A stretch of DNA of 25,173 nt, from positions 1-25,173 of the forward strand of contig JAHWJO010000003.1 in assembly GCA_019348365.1 (NCBI GenBank), written 5' to 3'. The stretch comes from Armatimonadota bacterium (GTDB lineage: Bacteria; Armatimonadota; DTGP01; JAHWJO01). A program made the translations under genes and the position numbers. Shown here piece after piece: positions 17,921-25,173 of the stretch (positions within the stretch are counted from its first letter, which is position 1; each line of letters begins with the position of its first letter). Under the pieces are notes generated by a model. The model ran no database searches. It was not told the DNA's origin and worked only from the letters and a program-made list of their open reading frames with translations.

Positions 17921-18182
17921 GGAAATTGGGGAGTTAGGAAATTGAGGAGTTAGGGAGTTGGGAAATTGGGGAGTTGGGTGGGGTTTCCGAGATAATGTGG
18001 TGAAAAACGTGGTGTGATGCAACAGAAGCTTCAGCCTCTAAAATCCCGGCCTCTCGAAAATTCTACGTCCTTAACTCGCCAACTTCCTGATTTCCTAACT
18101 CCCTAACTCCTCAATTTCCCGACTCCCCAATTTCCTAACTCCCCAATTTCCCAACTCCCCAATTTCCCAACTCCCCAATTTC
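17921..18182. repeat. Inverted octad array filling an entire intergenic gap
   Basis: The left array (17921-17976) has seven 8-bp units, mostly ggaaattg, gggagttg or gggagtta. The right array (18072-18182) has fourteen 8-bp units of the complementary type (caatttcc, caactccc, taactccc) in perfect period. About 95 nt of non-repetitive sequence lies between. The array starts one base from the phosphatase start codon and ends at the base next to the SPOR-gene stop codon. Confidence 0.95.
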
Positions 18183-18881
18183 TTAATCCTCGGCGATGCG
18201 GGCGGAGATCCCCTGGTTTCCGAGGTCGCGGACGGCTTCTTCGGCCTCGTTGCGCCCCGGAAACGGGCCGACCTGAACCCGGTAGGTCGTGCCACTCGAA
18301 TCCTTTGAGGTCGTCACCGCCGGCTGATATCCCGAGGACGCCAGGCGGTCCGCCATTCGGCGGGCGTTCTCCTCTTCCTGAAATGCTCCGGCCTGAACCC
18401 GGTACTTTCGAGACGGCGCGGGAGGAGGGGCTTCCGCTTCGGCGATCCCCACGGTCGTTGGGGACGGCGCTTCCGGGATGGCCGGGCGGCTTAGGGGAGC
18501 TTGGGGGGCAGGCGTGGGAGCGGAAACCGCCGGGGGGGAATCAGGCGCAGGCGTTGGCTGTTGGGGTGCCGGGGTGGGCGTTGCCGGATTCTGCGGAGGG
18601 TGTTCCGGGGCGGCGGTCTCGCGGATCCGGCGGGGCGGGCCCGCCAGCTCCGTCACCCTCACTCGTTTCGGGTCGGATTGGGGCTCGACCGGCACAAAGC
18701 CCGGAACGTGCATGGGATCGGGGGCGGCGGGAGCCTGGGGGCGTGAGAGGCCGTACATCCCCACCAGGAAGGTGACGATGAACAGCCCCAGGAATCCGCC
18801 GGCATACCAGGGCCAGCGGGGGGAGGATTTCTTACGTGAACGATTGCGAGGCGGGGGAGCGCTCGCCGATGACTTTGCCAT
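18183..18881 (-). CDS. Membrane-anchored SPOR-domain protein
   Basis: A bitopic inner-membrane protein that probably localises to septal, denuded peptidoglycan. Layout of the 232 residues: basic cytoplasmic tail (PRNRSRKKSSPR), one transmembrane helix (about 23-44), a long Pro/Ala-rich periplasmic linker (about 45-155) and a C-terminal SPOR domain (about 157-232) with KYRVQAGAFQEEENARRMADRL and TYRVQVGPFPGRNEAEEAVRDL halves. The architecture resembles FtsN/DedD-like proteins, but sequence alone does not show a division role. The ATG at 18881 has AGGAGG 5 nt upstream. The promoter at 18904-18912 puts the transcript start just before the ribosome-binding site. Confidence 0.9.
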   Translation of the reverse strand: MAKSSASAPPPRNRSRKKSSPRWPWYAGGFLGLFIVTFLVGMYGLSRPQAPAAPDPMHVPGFVPVEPQSDPKRVRVTELAGPPRRIRETAAPEHPPQNPATPTPAPQQPTPAPDSPPAVSAPTPAPQAPLSRPAIPEAPSPTTVGIAEAEAPPPAPSRKYRVQAGAFQEEENARRMADRLASSGYQPAVTTSKDSSGTTYRVQVGPFPGRNEAEEAVRDLGNQGISARIAED

Positions 18882-18903
18882 GCATACCTCCTGTGGTGAG
18901 GCC

Positions 18904-18912
18904 ATTATATCA
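18904..18912 (-). promoter_or_regulatory. Extended -10 promoter of SPOR gene
   Basis: Minus-strand TGATATAAT, an extended -10 (TGnTATAAT), with a poor -35. An imperfect palindrome gatccctcccg/cgggagaggatc (18920-18946) lies at about -25 to -50 relative to the start site and could be an operator. Confidence 0.65.
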
Positions 18913-18946
18913 CGCTTCCGATCCCTCCCGATAGCGGGAGAGGATC

Positions 18947-19887
18947 TGAGCGCCTCTTCATCCGACAGGCCGTATCACGAGAGTCCCAGCGGATGGGTTC
19001 GCTGCCCTCGAATTATCGGCGATATGCGGCGAGGAGTGGAGGAGCCCGTGCTGGGTCATGCGTGGATCTATCACCGGAACTCTCATTGGGGTGACGGCAG
19101 AGGGTCTTCATGGAGGGCCGGGAAAGACCGTGCCGCAGGCGAAAGCCGGTGCTCTCGCAATCGGACTTGAAACGGAGCGGAATAGTCCTGATCCCATGCT
19201 GTGAATCGGATGATGGGGGATGACTCCCACAGAACATAAAAGTGGAGCCGGGATACCCCAGCCCCACCTTTCTTTTACTGGCTCAATGGGAAGAGTGTGG
19301 GTCTGATGGGGAGGTGCCGCGACTGAAGTCGCTCCTGTGGAGCCTCCTCTACGCTCCGGCTGAGTGTCCCTTTGGGACACAGTACAGACGTACCGTACAG
19401 ACGTACCGCTGGGATGCATCCTGGAGGGATGCTTGGCGAAGACCCCCAGGAGCGACTTCAGTCGTGGCGCCTCCCCATGATTTTAGCGTTTGGTAAGAAA
19501 AGTCAGGATCCACTCAGGAGGCCAGCGAAGGTCAGGTAAAGCCGACCGGGTCCGTGGTCGATCCAGATACAGACGTTGTGCAGGCCCCCTACGCCGGGTG
19601 GCAGGGGCGCTTCCCGTGCGGGCCTTCAAAGCCCCGGTCACACGCATACGGGGCCGGCGCTTTCGCTCCCCTGCTCTTGTAGCCGGGCCGGGGCGACGGG
19701 CCCGGAGCGAAAAAGCTCTGAAAAAGCTCTCCGCCAGGGGGGGGCCTTGGCGCTGGCCGAACCCGAACCCGGTGATCCCTTCGCGGGGAGGGGTGGCGAT
19801 CATCAGGCAGAAGCCCTCGACCCCACCGATCCGGTTGCTGCAGCCGATATCCGCCCCGGTCCCGCCGCCCGGTATTTGAAGGAGAGT
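18947..19887. other. Long non-coding stretch
   Basis: I see no supportable gene in these 940 bases. Open frames at 19490-19879 (plus) and 19483-19803 (minus) are Arg/Pro/Gly-rich, match nothing I know and lack ribosome-binding sites. The stretch holds the 173-bp inverted-repeat element at 19306-19478 and a small tandem repeat aaaaagctctg (about 19709-19730). I looked for RNase P, tmRNA, 6S and SRP RNA signatures and found none. A decayed gene or an unrecognised RNA at 19480-19880 cannot be excluded. Confidence 0.5.
19306..19478. repeat. 173-bp MITE-like element of modular hairpins
   Basis: The terminal inverted repeats are 32 bp each (19306-19337 and 19447-19478) with 30 matches, containing gcgactgaagtcgc-type palindromes. 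The interior is a string of smaller hairpins: ggagc...gctcc, gtgtccctttgggacac (19364-19380), a tandem 13-mer gtacagacgtacc, and gcatcctggagggatgc (about 19416-19432). No transposase is inside. No clear target duplication is visible. Confidence 0.85.
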
Positions 19888-19934
19888 AGAGGGACGAAAA
19901 AAGCCGCGCGAGGCGGCTTTTTTCGTCCCTCCCT
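19888..19934 (-). terminator. Strong bidirectional terminator after NlpC/P60 gene
   Basis: gggacgaaaaaagccgc pairs with gcggcttttttcgtccc. The stem carries T runs on both strands, so it ends the minus-strand gene transcript about 50 nt after its stop and could also block plus-strand transcription. Confidence 0.9.
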
Positions 19935-19979
19935 CTCGCCGCGATGGGCAAGAAAGACTGAATGGATGGATGCCTCGCG

Positions 19980-20648
19980 TCAGTCCAGCACGCGAGCCGT
20001 GCCGTTCATCGCAGCGATGACTTCCGCCGGGTTCTCGGCCTGGGCCACGACATCCTGGGTGATCTGCGGCGGGGCCGCGCCTTCCGGCAGGAGCCGCCGG
20101 GCGCCGACGTAGCGCATGCTGCGGCTTCCGCTGATCGAGTCGATCCGAACGCCCCGGCGCGGGTTCGCGGCGTGGATCATCTTCCCGTTGCCGATGTACA
20201 TCCCCACATGGGAGATCCCCCGGCCGCGAGAGAAGAAGACGAGATCGCCGGGAAGCAGGTTCCCCTTGGAGACGGACTTGCCGTACCCGTACTGGCCCCG
20301 CGACGAGTGGGGCAGCTTGATCCCGATGCTGCGGTAGAGCTGCATCGTCAGGCCGGAGCAGTCGGTGGCGCGGGAGCTGGCAGCGCCGAACCGGTAGCGG
20401 GCGCCTCGGAACCCCATCGCCTTGCGGCTGAGGAGGGCGCGACGGTTCGTGAGGCGGGGAGCCGGACGGTTGCGGGCGGGCATGGCGGCCAGAGCGTTTT
20501 TACCCGCTTTGGGGGGGACCGGTACGGCCGGGGGAAGCGCGGGGGGATCGCTGGAGACCGCCGGGGCGGAGAAGGCGGTGGGAGCGAGGGTCATGCAACA
20601 AGCAGTGAGCGTCAACGTACAGAAAAGTGCTTTAAGAGTGCGCGTCAA
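19980..20648 (-). CDS. Exported NlpC/P60 peptidoglycan hydrolase
   Basis: A cell-wall endopeptidase that probably cleaves within peptidoglycan stem peptides. The C-terminal half carries the papain-like triad of the family: C97 in TDCSGL, H147 in GISHVGMYIG and H159 in MIHAANP. PGDLVFF precedes the first histidine as usual. The N-terminal 28 residues form a signal sequence. It may be cut after AFSA, or the LTAC segment (14-17) may be a lipobox, making it a lipoprotein. A Pro/Ala-rich linker (30-65) follows, with no SH3 or LysM domain. Translation starts at TTG (20648) with AGGAGGAG about 7 nt upstream; 222 aa. The gene is under a c-di-AMP riboswitch, which fits the known link between this messenger and wall hydrolases. 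Confidence 0.92.
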   Translation of the reverse strand: MTRTLKALFCTLTLTACCMTLAPTAFSAPAVSSDPPALPPAVPVPPKAGKNALAAMPARNRPAPRLTNRRALLSRKAMGFRGARYRFGAASSRATDCSGLTMQLYRSIGIKLPHSSRGQYGYGKSVSKGNLLPGDLVFFSRGRGISHVGMYIGNGKMIHAANPRRGVRIDSISGSRSMRYVGARRLLPEGAAPPQITQDVVAQAENPAEVIAAMNGTARVLD

Positions 20649-20668
20649 GATGGACTCCTCCTGGCATC

Positions 20669-20694
20669 AAAAAAGTCACGGCGTAAACCGTGAC
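20669..20694 (-). terminator. Riboswitch-linked terminator ahead of NlpC/P60 gene
   Basis: gtcacgg / ccgtgac stem with a 6-nt loop and six T residues on the minus strand. It lies between the c-di-AMP aptamer and the start codon, so it is the likely expression platform. Confidence 0.9.
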
Positions 20695-20822
20695 CGATGA
20701 TTTCCAGACGCGCGAAAGCATGCGCACACTGCGCTCTTCCCTGGCGTCCGAAGCTCACCGGCTGGACCGCCTCTTCGCCTCTGGAAAGGAAGGCGTGCGG
20801 CCCATGGTTTTTTCGTGCCCTG

Positions 20823-20990
20823 GCCTGCGGGGTTAGCTGACGGACTCGGGAAGGAAGAGCTTCCCTACCTGGCCAAATTGCGCGTGGCTCCAACGCCGTA
20901 TCGCTGCGTTGCGCCGTGCGCCCGGCGACCAGGATTCGCCCCCCAGAATAACTTGGTTCCCCCGTCTCCCGGTTGGGAGTTCGGCTTCTG
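20823..20990 (-). promoter_or_regulatory. c-di-AMP riboswitch (ydaO/yuaA type)
   Basis: The minus strand carries the family's conserved blocks in order: GCCGAACTCCC, ACGGGGGAACCAAG, GGGGCGAATC (about 20934-20945) and CCCGAGTCCGTCAGCTAACC followed by CCGCAGGC (20823-20850). c-di-AMP binding normally switches such genes off. A terminator follows 130 nt later. The class is known to control NlpC/P60-type wall hydrolases, consistent with the gene here. Confidence 0.95.
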
Positions 20991-21166
20991 GTTGTATTGG
21001 GACTGAAACTACGACCCGCCGGAAATAACTTCCGACCGGCACCCAAATTTAAATCTCACTCGGCGGCATCCCGGGCGAGGATCCCGCTGTCAGGAAAGTG
21101 ATCTTGAAACCGACGGCTTGTGTGCCCGACTTGCCAGCCGCTTACCATCGGCCTTTCCCGAAGCCT

Positions 21167-21195
21167 ATCTTAAGGTGCTCTGAATTGTATGTCAA
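21167..21195 (-). promoter_or_regulatory. Promoter of NlpC/P60 unit
   Basis: Minus-strand perfect TTGACA (21190-21195), 17-nt spacer, TAAGAT (21167-21172). The transcript would carry a leader of about 510 nt; 21000-21160 of it holds no structure I recognise. Just upstream, about 21209-21236, is an imperfect palindrome gaaatttcc...gggaaatatttc, possibly an operator shared with the divergent plus-strand gene. Confidence 0.75.
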
Positions 21196-21390
21196 CCCTT
21201 TTTGTTTGAAATTTCCGTTATTTGGGAAATATTTCACTTTTGTCACTTGAGAGACATTTTCTCATCCGAACCCCTGACGCACGGGGCCGAACCCTCACCC
21301 CTGGAAAGAAGGATCGGGCCTCCGTTTCGCGAAGGAGAGGGCAGGGGAGTCCCCCCGTTCGCTGCATGAGCCCCCTGTCGGAGCGCCCTT

Positions 21391-22425
21391 ATGAATCCTG
21401 TGAAACGGCCTTCTCTCACCGGTTGGACGACCGTCCTGGTTTTCCTCCTCGCTATTTCGGCAACATCGCTTGGGGCGAAACGCCCGACTCCCGTTAAAGG
21501 AGATTCCCCGCGAGTGACCATCGAAAAGATCGAGTATAAAGGCTGGCCCAACAGCTATCGGATGAGCAACGGCCAATTGGAGCTGGTAGCAACGACCGAC
21601 GTCGGCCCCCGGATCATTCGCCTGGGAACCCCGAACGGCCCCAACATGCTCAAGGAGTTCGACGACCAGATCGGCAAGACCGGCGGCAAGGAATGGCGGA
21701 TCTACGGCGGCCACCGGCTCTGGCATGCGCCGGAGACCAAGCCCCGGACCTACGCTCCCGATAACGAGAGGATCGAGGCCCGCGCGGAAGGCGATACCCT
21801 CCACCTCACCCAGCCCGTCGAGGAGAGCACCGGCATCCAGAAAGAGGTCCTCATCCGGATGTCGCCCGATTCCCGCCGCGCGCGGGTGACCCACCGCCTC
21901 ACCAACCGGGGACTCTGGCCCGTCGAACTGGCGCCGTGGGCGCTGTCGGTGATGGCTCCGGGCGGGGCGGCCTTCATCCCCCAGCCCACCCGGACCGATT
22001 CGGAACGCCTGCTGCCGAACCGCGCCCTCATCCTCTGGCCCTACACCGACATGTCCGACCCGCGCCACGTCTGGGGCAAGGAGTTCTTCATCGTGAAGTC
22101 GCGGGATGCGAGCCACCCCACGAAGATCGGCGTGACGGCCAACGACGGCTGGGCCGCCTACGCGAACAACGGCCACCTGTTCGTCAAGCGGTTCGATTAC
22201 AAAGAGGGAGCGAACTACCCGGACAAAGGCTCCTCCGTGGAGGTCTACACCGCGTCGGGCATGCTGGAATTGGAAACCCTCGGGCCGCTGACGACGCTCG
22301 CTCCGGGCGCATCGGTGGAGCACATCGAAGACTGGTATCTCCTGGACGGCCCCGCCGTGACCGACGAGAACTCGGCCCGCCGCGCCGCAGAGATCGTGAA
22401 GCGGGAAACCGAACCCGTGAAGTAG
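21391..22425 (+). CDS. Secreted DUF4380-like protein (mutarotase-like fold)
   Basis: A 344-aa exported protein. Residues 1-29 are a signal peptide (KRPSLTGW, a hydrophobic core, then SLGA-KR). The mature part is all-beta. It reads VTIEKIEYKGWPNSYRMSNG, ELVATTDVGPRIIRLG, KEWRIYGGHRLWHAPE and VTHRLTNRGLWPVELAPWALSVM; this matches what I recall of DUF4380 proteins, which resemble the galactose mutarotase/aldose epimerase beta-sandwich and may bind sugars. No activity is established. The ATG at 21391 follows GGAG by 7 nt. It lies 230 nt ahead of a beta-helix gene on the same strand, and both are probably part of extracellular carbohydrate handling. The GC-rich stretch 21250-21390 upstream has no gene. 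Confidence 0.75.
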   Translation: MNPVKRPSLTGWTTVLVFLLAISATSLGAKRPTPVKGDSPRVTIEKIEYKGWPNSYRMSNGQLELVATTDVGPRIIRLGTPNGPNMLKEFDDQIGKTGGKEWRIYGGHRLWHAPETKPRTYAPDNERIEARAEGDTLHLTQPVEESTGIQKEVLIRMSPDSRRARVTHRLTNRGLWPVELAPWALSVMAPGGAAFIPQPTRTDSERLLPNRALILWPYTDMSDPRHVWGKEFFIVKSRDASHPTKIGVTANDGWAAYANNGHLFVKRFDYKEGANYPDKGSSVEVYTASGMLELETLGPLTTLAPGASVEHIEDWYLLDGPAVTDENSARRAAEIVKRETEPVK

Positions 22426-22480
22426 ATGATGGAACCGCAGATGAACGCAGATACACGCGGATAACCGTTGAAGCCCTGAA

Positions 22481-22549
22481 GATGGAGGATAGAGGATGGA
22501 AGATTGCTGGGGCGATCTATCTTCCATCCTCTATCCTCCATCCTCCATC
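22481..22549. repeat. Inverted GATGGAG heptad array
   Basis: The left arm (22481-22505) is tandem 7-mers gatggag, gatagag, gatggaa. The right arm (22515-22549) is their reverse complement. The loop is about 10 nt, so a long near-perfect hairpin is possible in mRNA. It is flanked by phrase-like repeats (cgcagatgaacgcagata at about 22436-22470; cctctgtggccctctgtg at about 22570-22590). Confidence 0.85.
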
Positions 22550-22656
22550 GTTTATCCTCAAGCCGTTCCTCTGTGGCCCTCTGTGCTCTTCGTTGCATGC
22601 TATGTCAGTATCCACATGAGCGATTTCCGGGTTTTTCTTGTTGGGTTGTGAGAAGC

Positions 22657-24228
22657 ATGAAGCATTTGAACAAAGTAGCTATGGGCGTGGGGGTCGTCGT
22701 GGTCTCGGCGTTGATGACCCTGCCGCTGGCCTCTAAGGCCCCCAAGCCGTTCGTCCCCACCGATGACCCTCTGGCCGCCTATAAGCTGGGCTGGACCCGC
22801 GCGCTGCCCTGGAAGAAGGTCATCGACATCAAAGAGTGCGCGGGACGATCCTCGACGGAGAAATGGGCCGAGGCCCTGCGCCGTTTGGGTCCGGGGGGCG
22901 GGGTCGTCTATTTCCCGCCCGGCGTTTATCGCTTCCAGAGCGATCTCGTGCTTCCGGACAACATCATCCTGCGCGGGGTGGATCCGAAGCAACCGGACGC
23001 AAAGAGGGACGATTATTATCCCCAGGCGCGGTTCGAGTTCCCCCGCTACGTCCCCGCCTTTACGGGCGAAGGCACGCCCACCGAAACGGCTTTCAAGGTC
23101 ATCCGGCTGGAGAACCCGGCGACGGCGAGCAATGTGGGCATCCTCAATATCGCGGTCAACCGGGCGCGGGTCGTCTTCGGCGGGGGGGCGGACCATCGGG
23201 TCGGGAAGAACCGGTTCGTTGTCGGCTGCGTGCTGACCAACGCGGCGGGGGTCGACTCCCGCATCCCCGACCGCACCGCCGGGCAGCATGCATGGCAGCG
23301 ATACAACAACCGCCATGCGGCGGCGATCAGCGTCCATTCCGCCGAGAACGCCCTCATCGCGAACAACCGGCTCCCCGAAGGAATCCCCGACGACTTCACG
23401 ATGGACGGCTACGTCCTGCTCGACCGGGGGAAGAAGCCCCGCGCGGTGGACGGCGTCGTGTTCGATTACAACAACCGGCCCGGCATCGACCTGAACGGAT
23501 TCTGTATCGGCGGGGCGGGGGGCAGCCCGCCGGACGGCACGCCCGAAACACACCCATGGGGCTTCCGAAAAGGCGGCATCATCCGGGACAACTACATCTA
23601 CTCCACCGGTCGCACGGCGATCTCCTTCGGCGGAGACGGGACGGTCTGCACCGGCAATGTCGTCCGGTTCAAGCCGGACGTGACCCGCTGGACGGCGACC
23701 GGGGCGCAGATCGCTTCCGGGTCCTCCACCAACGACAACCGGGCCGTGCAGATGCGCGGGTGGCGGTGGAACGTCTCGCGCAACGATTATGAGGTCTACA
23801 AGAACAAACTCGCCGATTCGGCTTATTACTTCAATGACGGCGAGGGCCTCATGCACGAGGACCACTGCAACAGCACCATCCGCGACAGTCGCCTGATCGG
23901 GAATCGGGGGAACGCCTACCTCTCCCTCTACAAGACGGCGGGCATCGACGGCCTGCTCGTCGAGAACAACGAAATCCGCACCGACGGCGGGATTCAGGCC
24001 ATCTACGTGGACGCGAACCGCAATGCCGGACCGTTCCCGTGCAAAAACGTCACCATCCGCCACAACGTCACGCGCGGCACGGGAATTCTGATCCGGGGAA
24101 CGCCGGCGGCGGGGAACACGGTGGTCGGCAACCGCCACATCGGCCCGACCGGGACGATAGTGAACGCGGCGGATGCCATGCTGAAGGACAATGTCAACTA
24201 CGCCGTGAAAACGGATGCAAAAAAATAG
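22657..24228 (+). CDS. Exported right-handed parallel beta-helix protein
   Basis: A 523-aa secreted protein with a pectate-lyase/polygalacturonase-like beta-helix. Residues 1-25 (MKHLNKVAMGVGVVVVSALM region) are a signal peptide. The start of the solenoid shows the usual nucleotide-independent cap, with GGGVVYFPPGVYRFQSDLVLPDNIILRG (in parts: GVVYFPPGVYRF, LVLPDNIILRG), then many short turns: NVGILNIAVNRAR, ENALIANNRL, GGIIRDNYIYSTGRTAISFGG, STIRDSRLIGNRGNAYLSL and LLVENNEIRTDGG. No catalytic Asp/Lys set of a named lyase family can be fixed, so it may be a polysaccharide lyase, glycosidase or binding protein. The ATG at 22657 has only a weak GAGAAG upstream; the frame is open earlier but runs through repeat sequence. 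Confidence 0.82.
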   Translation: MKHLNKVAMGVGVVVVSALMTLPLASKAPKPFVPTDDPLAAYKLGWTRALPWKKVIDIKECAGRSSTEKWAEALRRLGPGGGVVYFPPGVYRFQSDLVLPDNIILRGVDPKQPDAKRDDYYPQARFEFPRYVPAFTGEGTPTETAFKVIRLENPATASNVGILNIAVNRARVVFGGGADHRVGKNRFVVGCVLTNAAGVDSRIPDRTAGQHAWQRYNNRHAAAISVHSAENALIANNRLPEGIPDDFTMDGYVLLDRGKKPRAVDGVVFDYNNRPGIDLNGFCIGGAGGSPPDGTPETHPWGFRKGGIIRDNYIYSTGRTAISFGGDGTVCTGNVVRFKPDVTRWTATGAQIASGSSTNDNRAVQMRGWRWNVSRNDYEVYKNKLADSAYYFNDGEGLMHEDHCNSTIRDSRLIGNRGNAYLSLYKTAGIDGLLVENNEIRTDGGIQAIYVDANRNAGPFPCKNVTIRHNVTRGTGILIRGTPAAGNTVVGNRHIGPTGTIVNAADAMLKDNVNYAVKTDAKK

Positions 24229-24445
24229 GGTAATCGAGAGTCCTGTGTTGCTGACCGTTCTCCGCCCGACGATGATCGCGGTCCATCATTCGCCCGGTGA
24301 TTCATCGCCGGGCGGCTATCGGTCCGCCGAGGGGGATTCCGGCACGCTTCCTATGTCATACTCCCACGGAAGGCCGCTCATGCCCACCTCCCGAAGCATT
24401 GTAGATCGCTTGACCGCTCCACCGGACGAAAGAAGGAGTCCCTCC

Positions 24446-24739
24446 ATGCCCGTGCTGTCCCCGGCCCAGATCGAGACCGAAGTGCAGACCCTGAACCATT
24501 GGCAGTACCTCACTGACGAGATCGCCACGCAGCTCACCTTCGACACCTTTGATGACGCCTACCGGTTCGTGCGTACGGTGGCGGAACTGGCGATCAAGCT
24601 GAACCACCATCCGACCTTCTTCTGGAGCTACACCCAGTTGACGCTCACCCTCGCGACCCACGACGAAGGCGGCATCACCGAGAAAGACATCGCGTTAGCG
24701 AAACTTGTGGATCAGATCGATATCCCCCGCGAGTCGTAG
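24446..24739 (+). CDS. 4a-hydroxytetrahydrobiopterin dehydratase (PCD/DCoH)
   Basis: Dehydrates 4a-hydroxy-tetrahydropterin, recycling the pterin cofactor of aromatic hydroxylases; in many bacteria it may instead serve folate-type pterins. The 97-aa product has the family signature: LNHHPTFFW (H54, H55, P56) and the later THDEGG (H72, D73), with the usual alpha-beta layout and C-terminal ITEKDIALAKLVDQI. The ATG at 24446 has AAGGAG 7 nt upstream. No phenylalanine hydroxylase is in the window. The TAG stop overlaps the TAGGAG ribosome-binding site of the next gene, so the two are an operon. The 24229-24445 gap before it holds no feature I can support. Confidence 0.9.
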   Translation: MPVLSPAQIETEVQTLNHWQYLTDEIATQLTFDTFDDAYRFVRTVAELAIKLNHHPTFFWSYTQLTLTLATHDEGGITEKDIALAKLVDQIDIPRES

Positions 24740-24750
24740 GAGCCTTTCCC

Positions 24751-25173
24751 ATGCGCTTCACCTGGTACGGGCACGCCGCGTTTTTGATCGAGGGGACGAA
24801 CGAGAGCGGCCAGCCGGTTCGGATCATCACTGACCCTTACAAGTCGCCGGACTGCGGCGGCTACGCCCCGGTGGACGATACGGCGGAGGTCGTGACCCTG
24901 AGCCACGAGAATCCGGTCTACCACAGCGATCTCTCCAGCATCCGGGGCGATTACGAGGCGGTATGGGGAATGAAGCTGCCGCCGGAGGGGGTGACGGCGA
25001 GGGGCGTGACGTTCCGCAGATGCACCGTGTATGAGAACGACGCCCGCGACCCCGACGGGGCAAACGCGATGATCCGCTTCACGCTGGAAGGGCTGACGGT
25101 CTCCCACCTGGGGGACCTGGGCCACGCGCTGAATGAGGAAGAGAAGGCGTTTCTCCGGGGGACGGACGTGCTC
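24751..25173 (+). CDS. Metal-dependent hydrolase, MBL fold (partial)
   Basis: The first 141 residues of a metallo-beta-lactamase-fold protein of the UlaG/YtnP-like Lactamase_B_3 type; the rest lies beyond the window end. MRFTWYGHAAFLIEG, IITDPY, TLSHENPVYHSDLSS and VSHLGDLGHAL are in the order expected. The family's first metal-binding motif, usually THxHxDH, reads SHENPVYHSD here, as in the degenerate group that keeps only part of it. The ATG at 24751 follows TAGGAG by 8 nt. It is coupled with the pterin dehydratase upstream. Its substrate is unknown. Confidence 0.85.
   Translation, partial: MRFTWYGHAAFLIEGTNESGQPVRIITDPYKSPDCGGYAPVDDTAEVVTLSHENPVYHSDLSSIRGDYEAVWGMKLPPEGVTARGVTFRRCTVYENDARDPDGANAMIRFTLEGLTVSHLGDLGHALNEEEKAFLRGTDVL

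Noticed and set aside
19483..19879. Open frames on both strands after the MITE-like element
   Set aside because: Arg/Pro/Gly-rich, no ribosome-binding site and no recognisable motif; more like GC-rich non-coding or decayed sequence.

Overview
This 25.2 kb window comes from a GC-rich, free-living bacterium. No rRNA or other taxonomic marker is present, so the assignment is only an inference. The H-X9-DG prepilin, KGG-repeat stress protein, actinobacterial-style LeuA under a T-box, c-di-AMP riboswitch on an NlpC/P60 gene, several secreted carbohydrate-related proteins and a very repeat-rich intergenic space together suggest Armatimonadota or a similar deep phylum. No phage, CRISPR array, tRNA gene or transposase was found.

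Layout. 182-5.1 kb, minus strand: a methyltransferase, 2-isopropylmalate synthase behind a leucine T-box leader, and an exported clan-A glycoside hydrolase. 5.3-9.5 kb, minus strand: a loosened str cluster, rpsL-rpsG-fusA, transcribed from a near-consensus promoter. A possible terminator/antiterminator switch lies ahead of rpsL, and large repeat-filled gaps separate the genes. 9.7-12.5 kb, plus strand: a KGG protein, then thiC under a TPP riboswitch. 12.4-16.6 kb, plus strand: a segment bounded by two direct copies of the thiC 3' end, carrying a LuxR-type HTH protein, a membrane protein split by an in-frame TGA, a small secreted orphan and an H-X9-DG prepilin. 16.8-20.7 kb, minus strand: a small orphan, a HAD-IIA phosphatase, a SPOR protein and a riboswitch-controlled NlpC/P60 hydrolase. 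21.4-25.2 kb, plus strand: a secreted DUF4380-like protein, a parallel beta-helix protein, a pterin carbinolamine dehydratase and a partial metallo-hydrolase.

Four metabolic or cell-wall units are controlled by leader RNA: leuA (tRNA-Leu T-box), thiC (TPP), the NlpC/P60 gene (c-di-AMP) and possibly rpsL (unassigned attenuator). Most have a recognisable sigma-70-like promoter 150-500 nt upstream of the start codon.

Two signals stand out. First, the thiC 3'-end duplication looks like a single-crossover scar: the copies differ only at synonymous sites at one end and are identical over 233 bp, and they flank about 3.9 kb of accessory DNA. Second, many intergenic gaps are filled by inverted arrays of 7- or 8-bp tandem words. 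The words differ from gap to gap and the arrays often abut start or stop codons. A second class of repeat is built from short modular palindromes.
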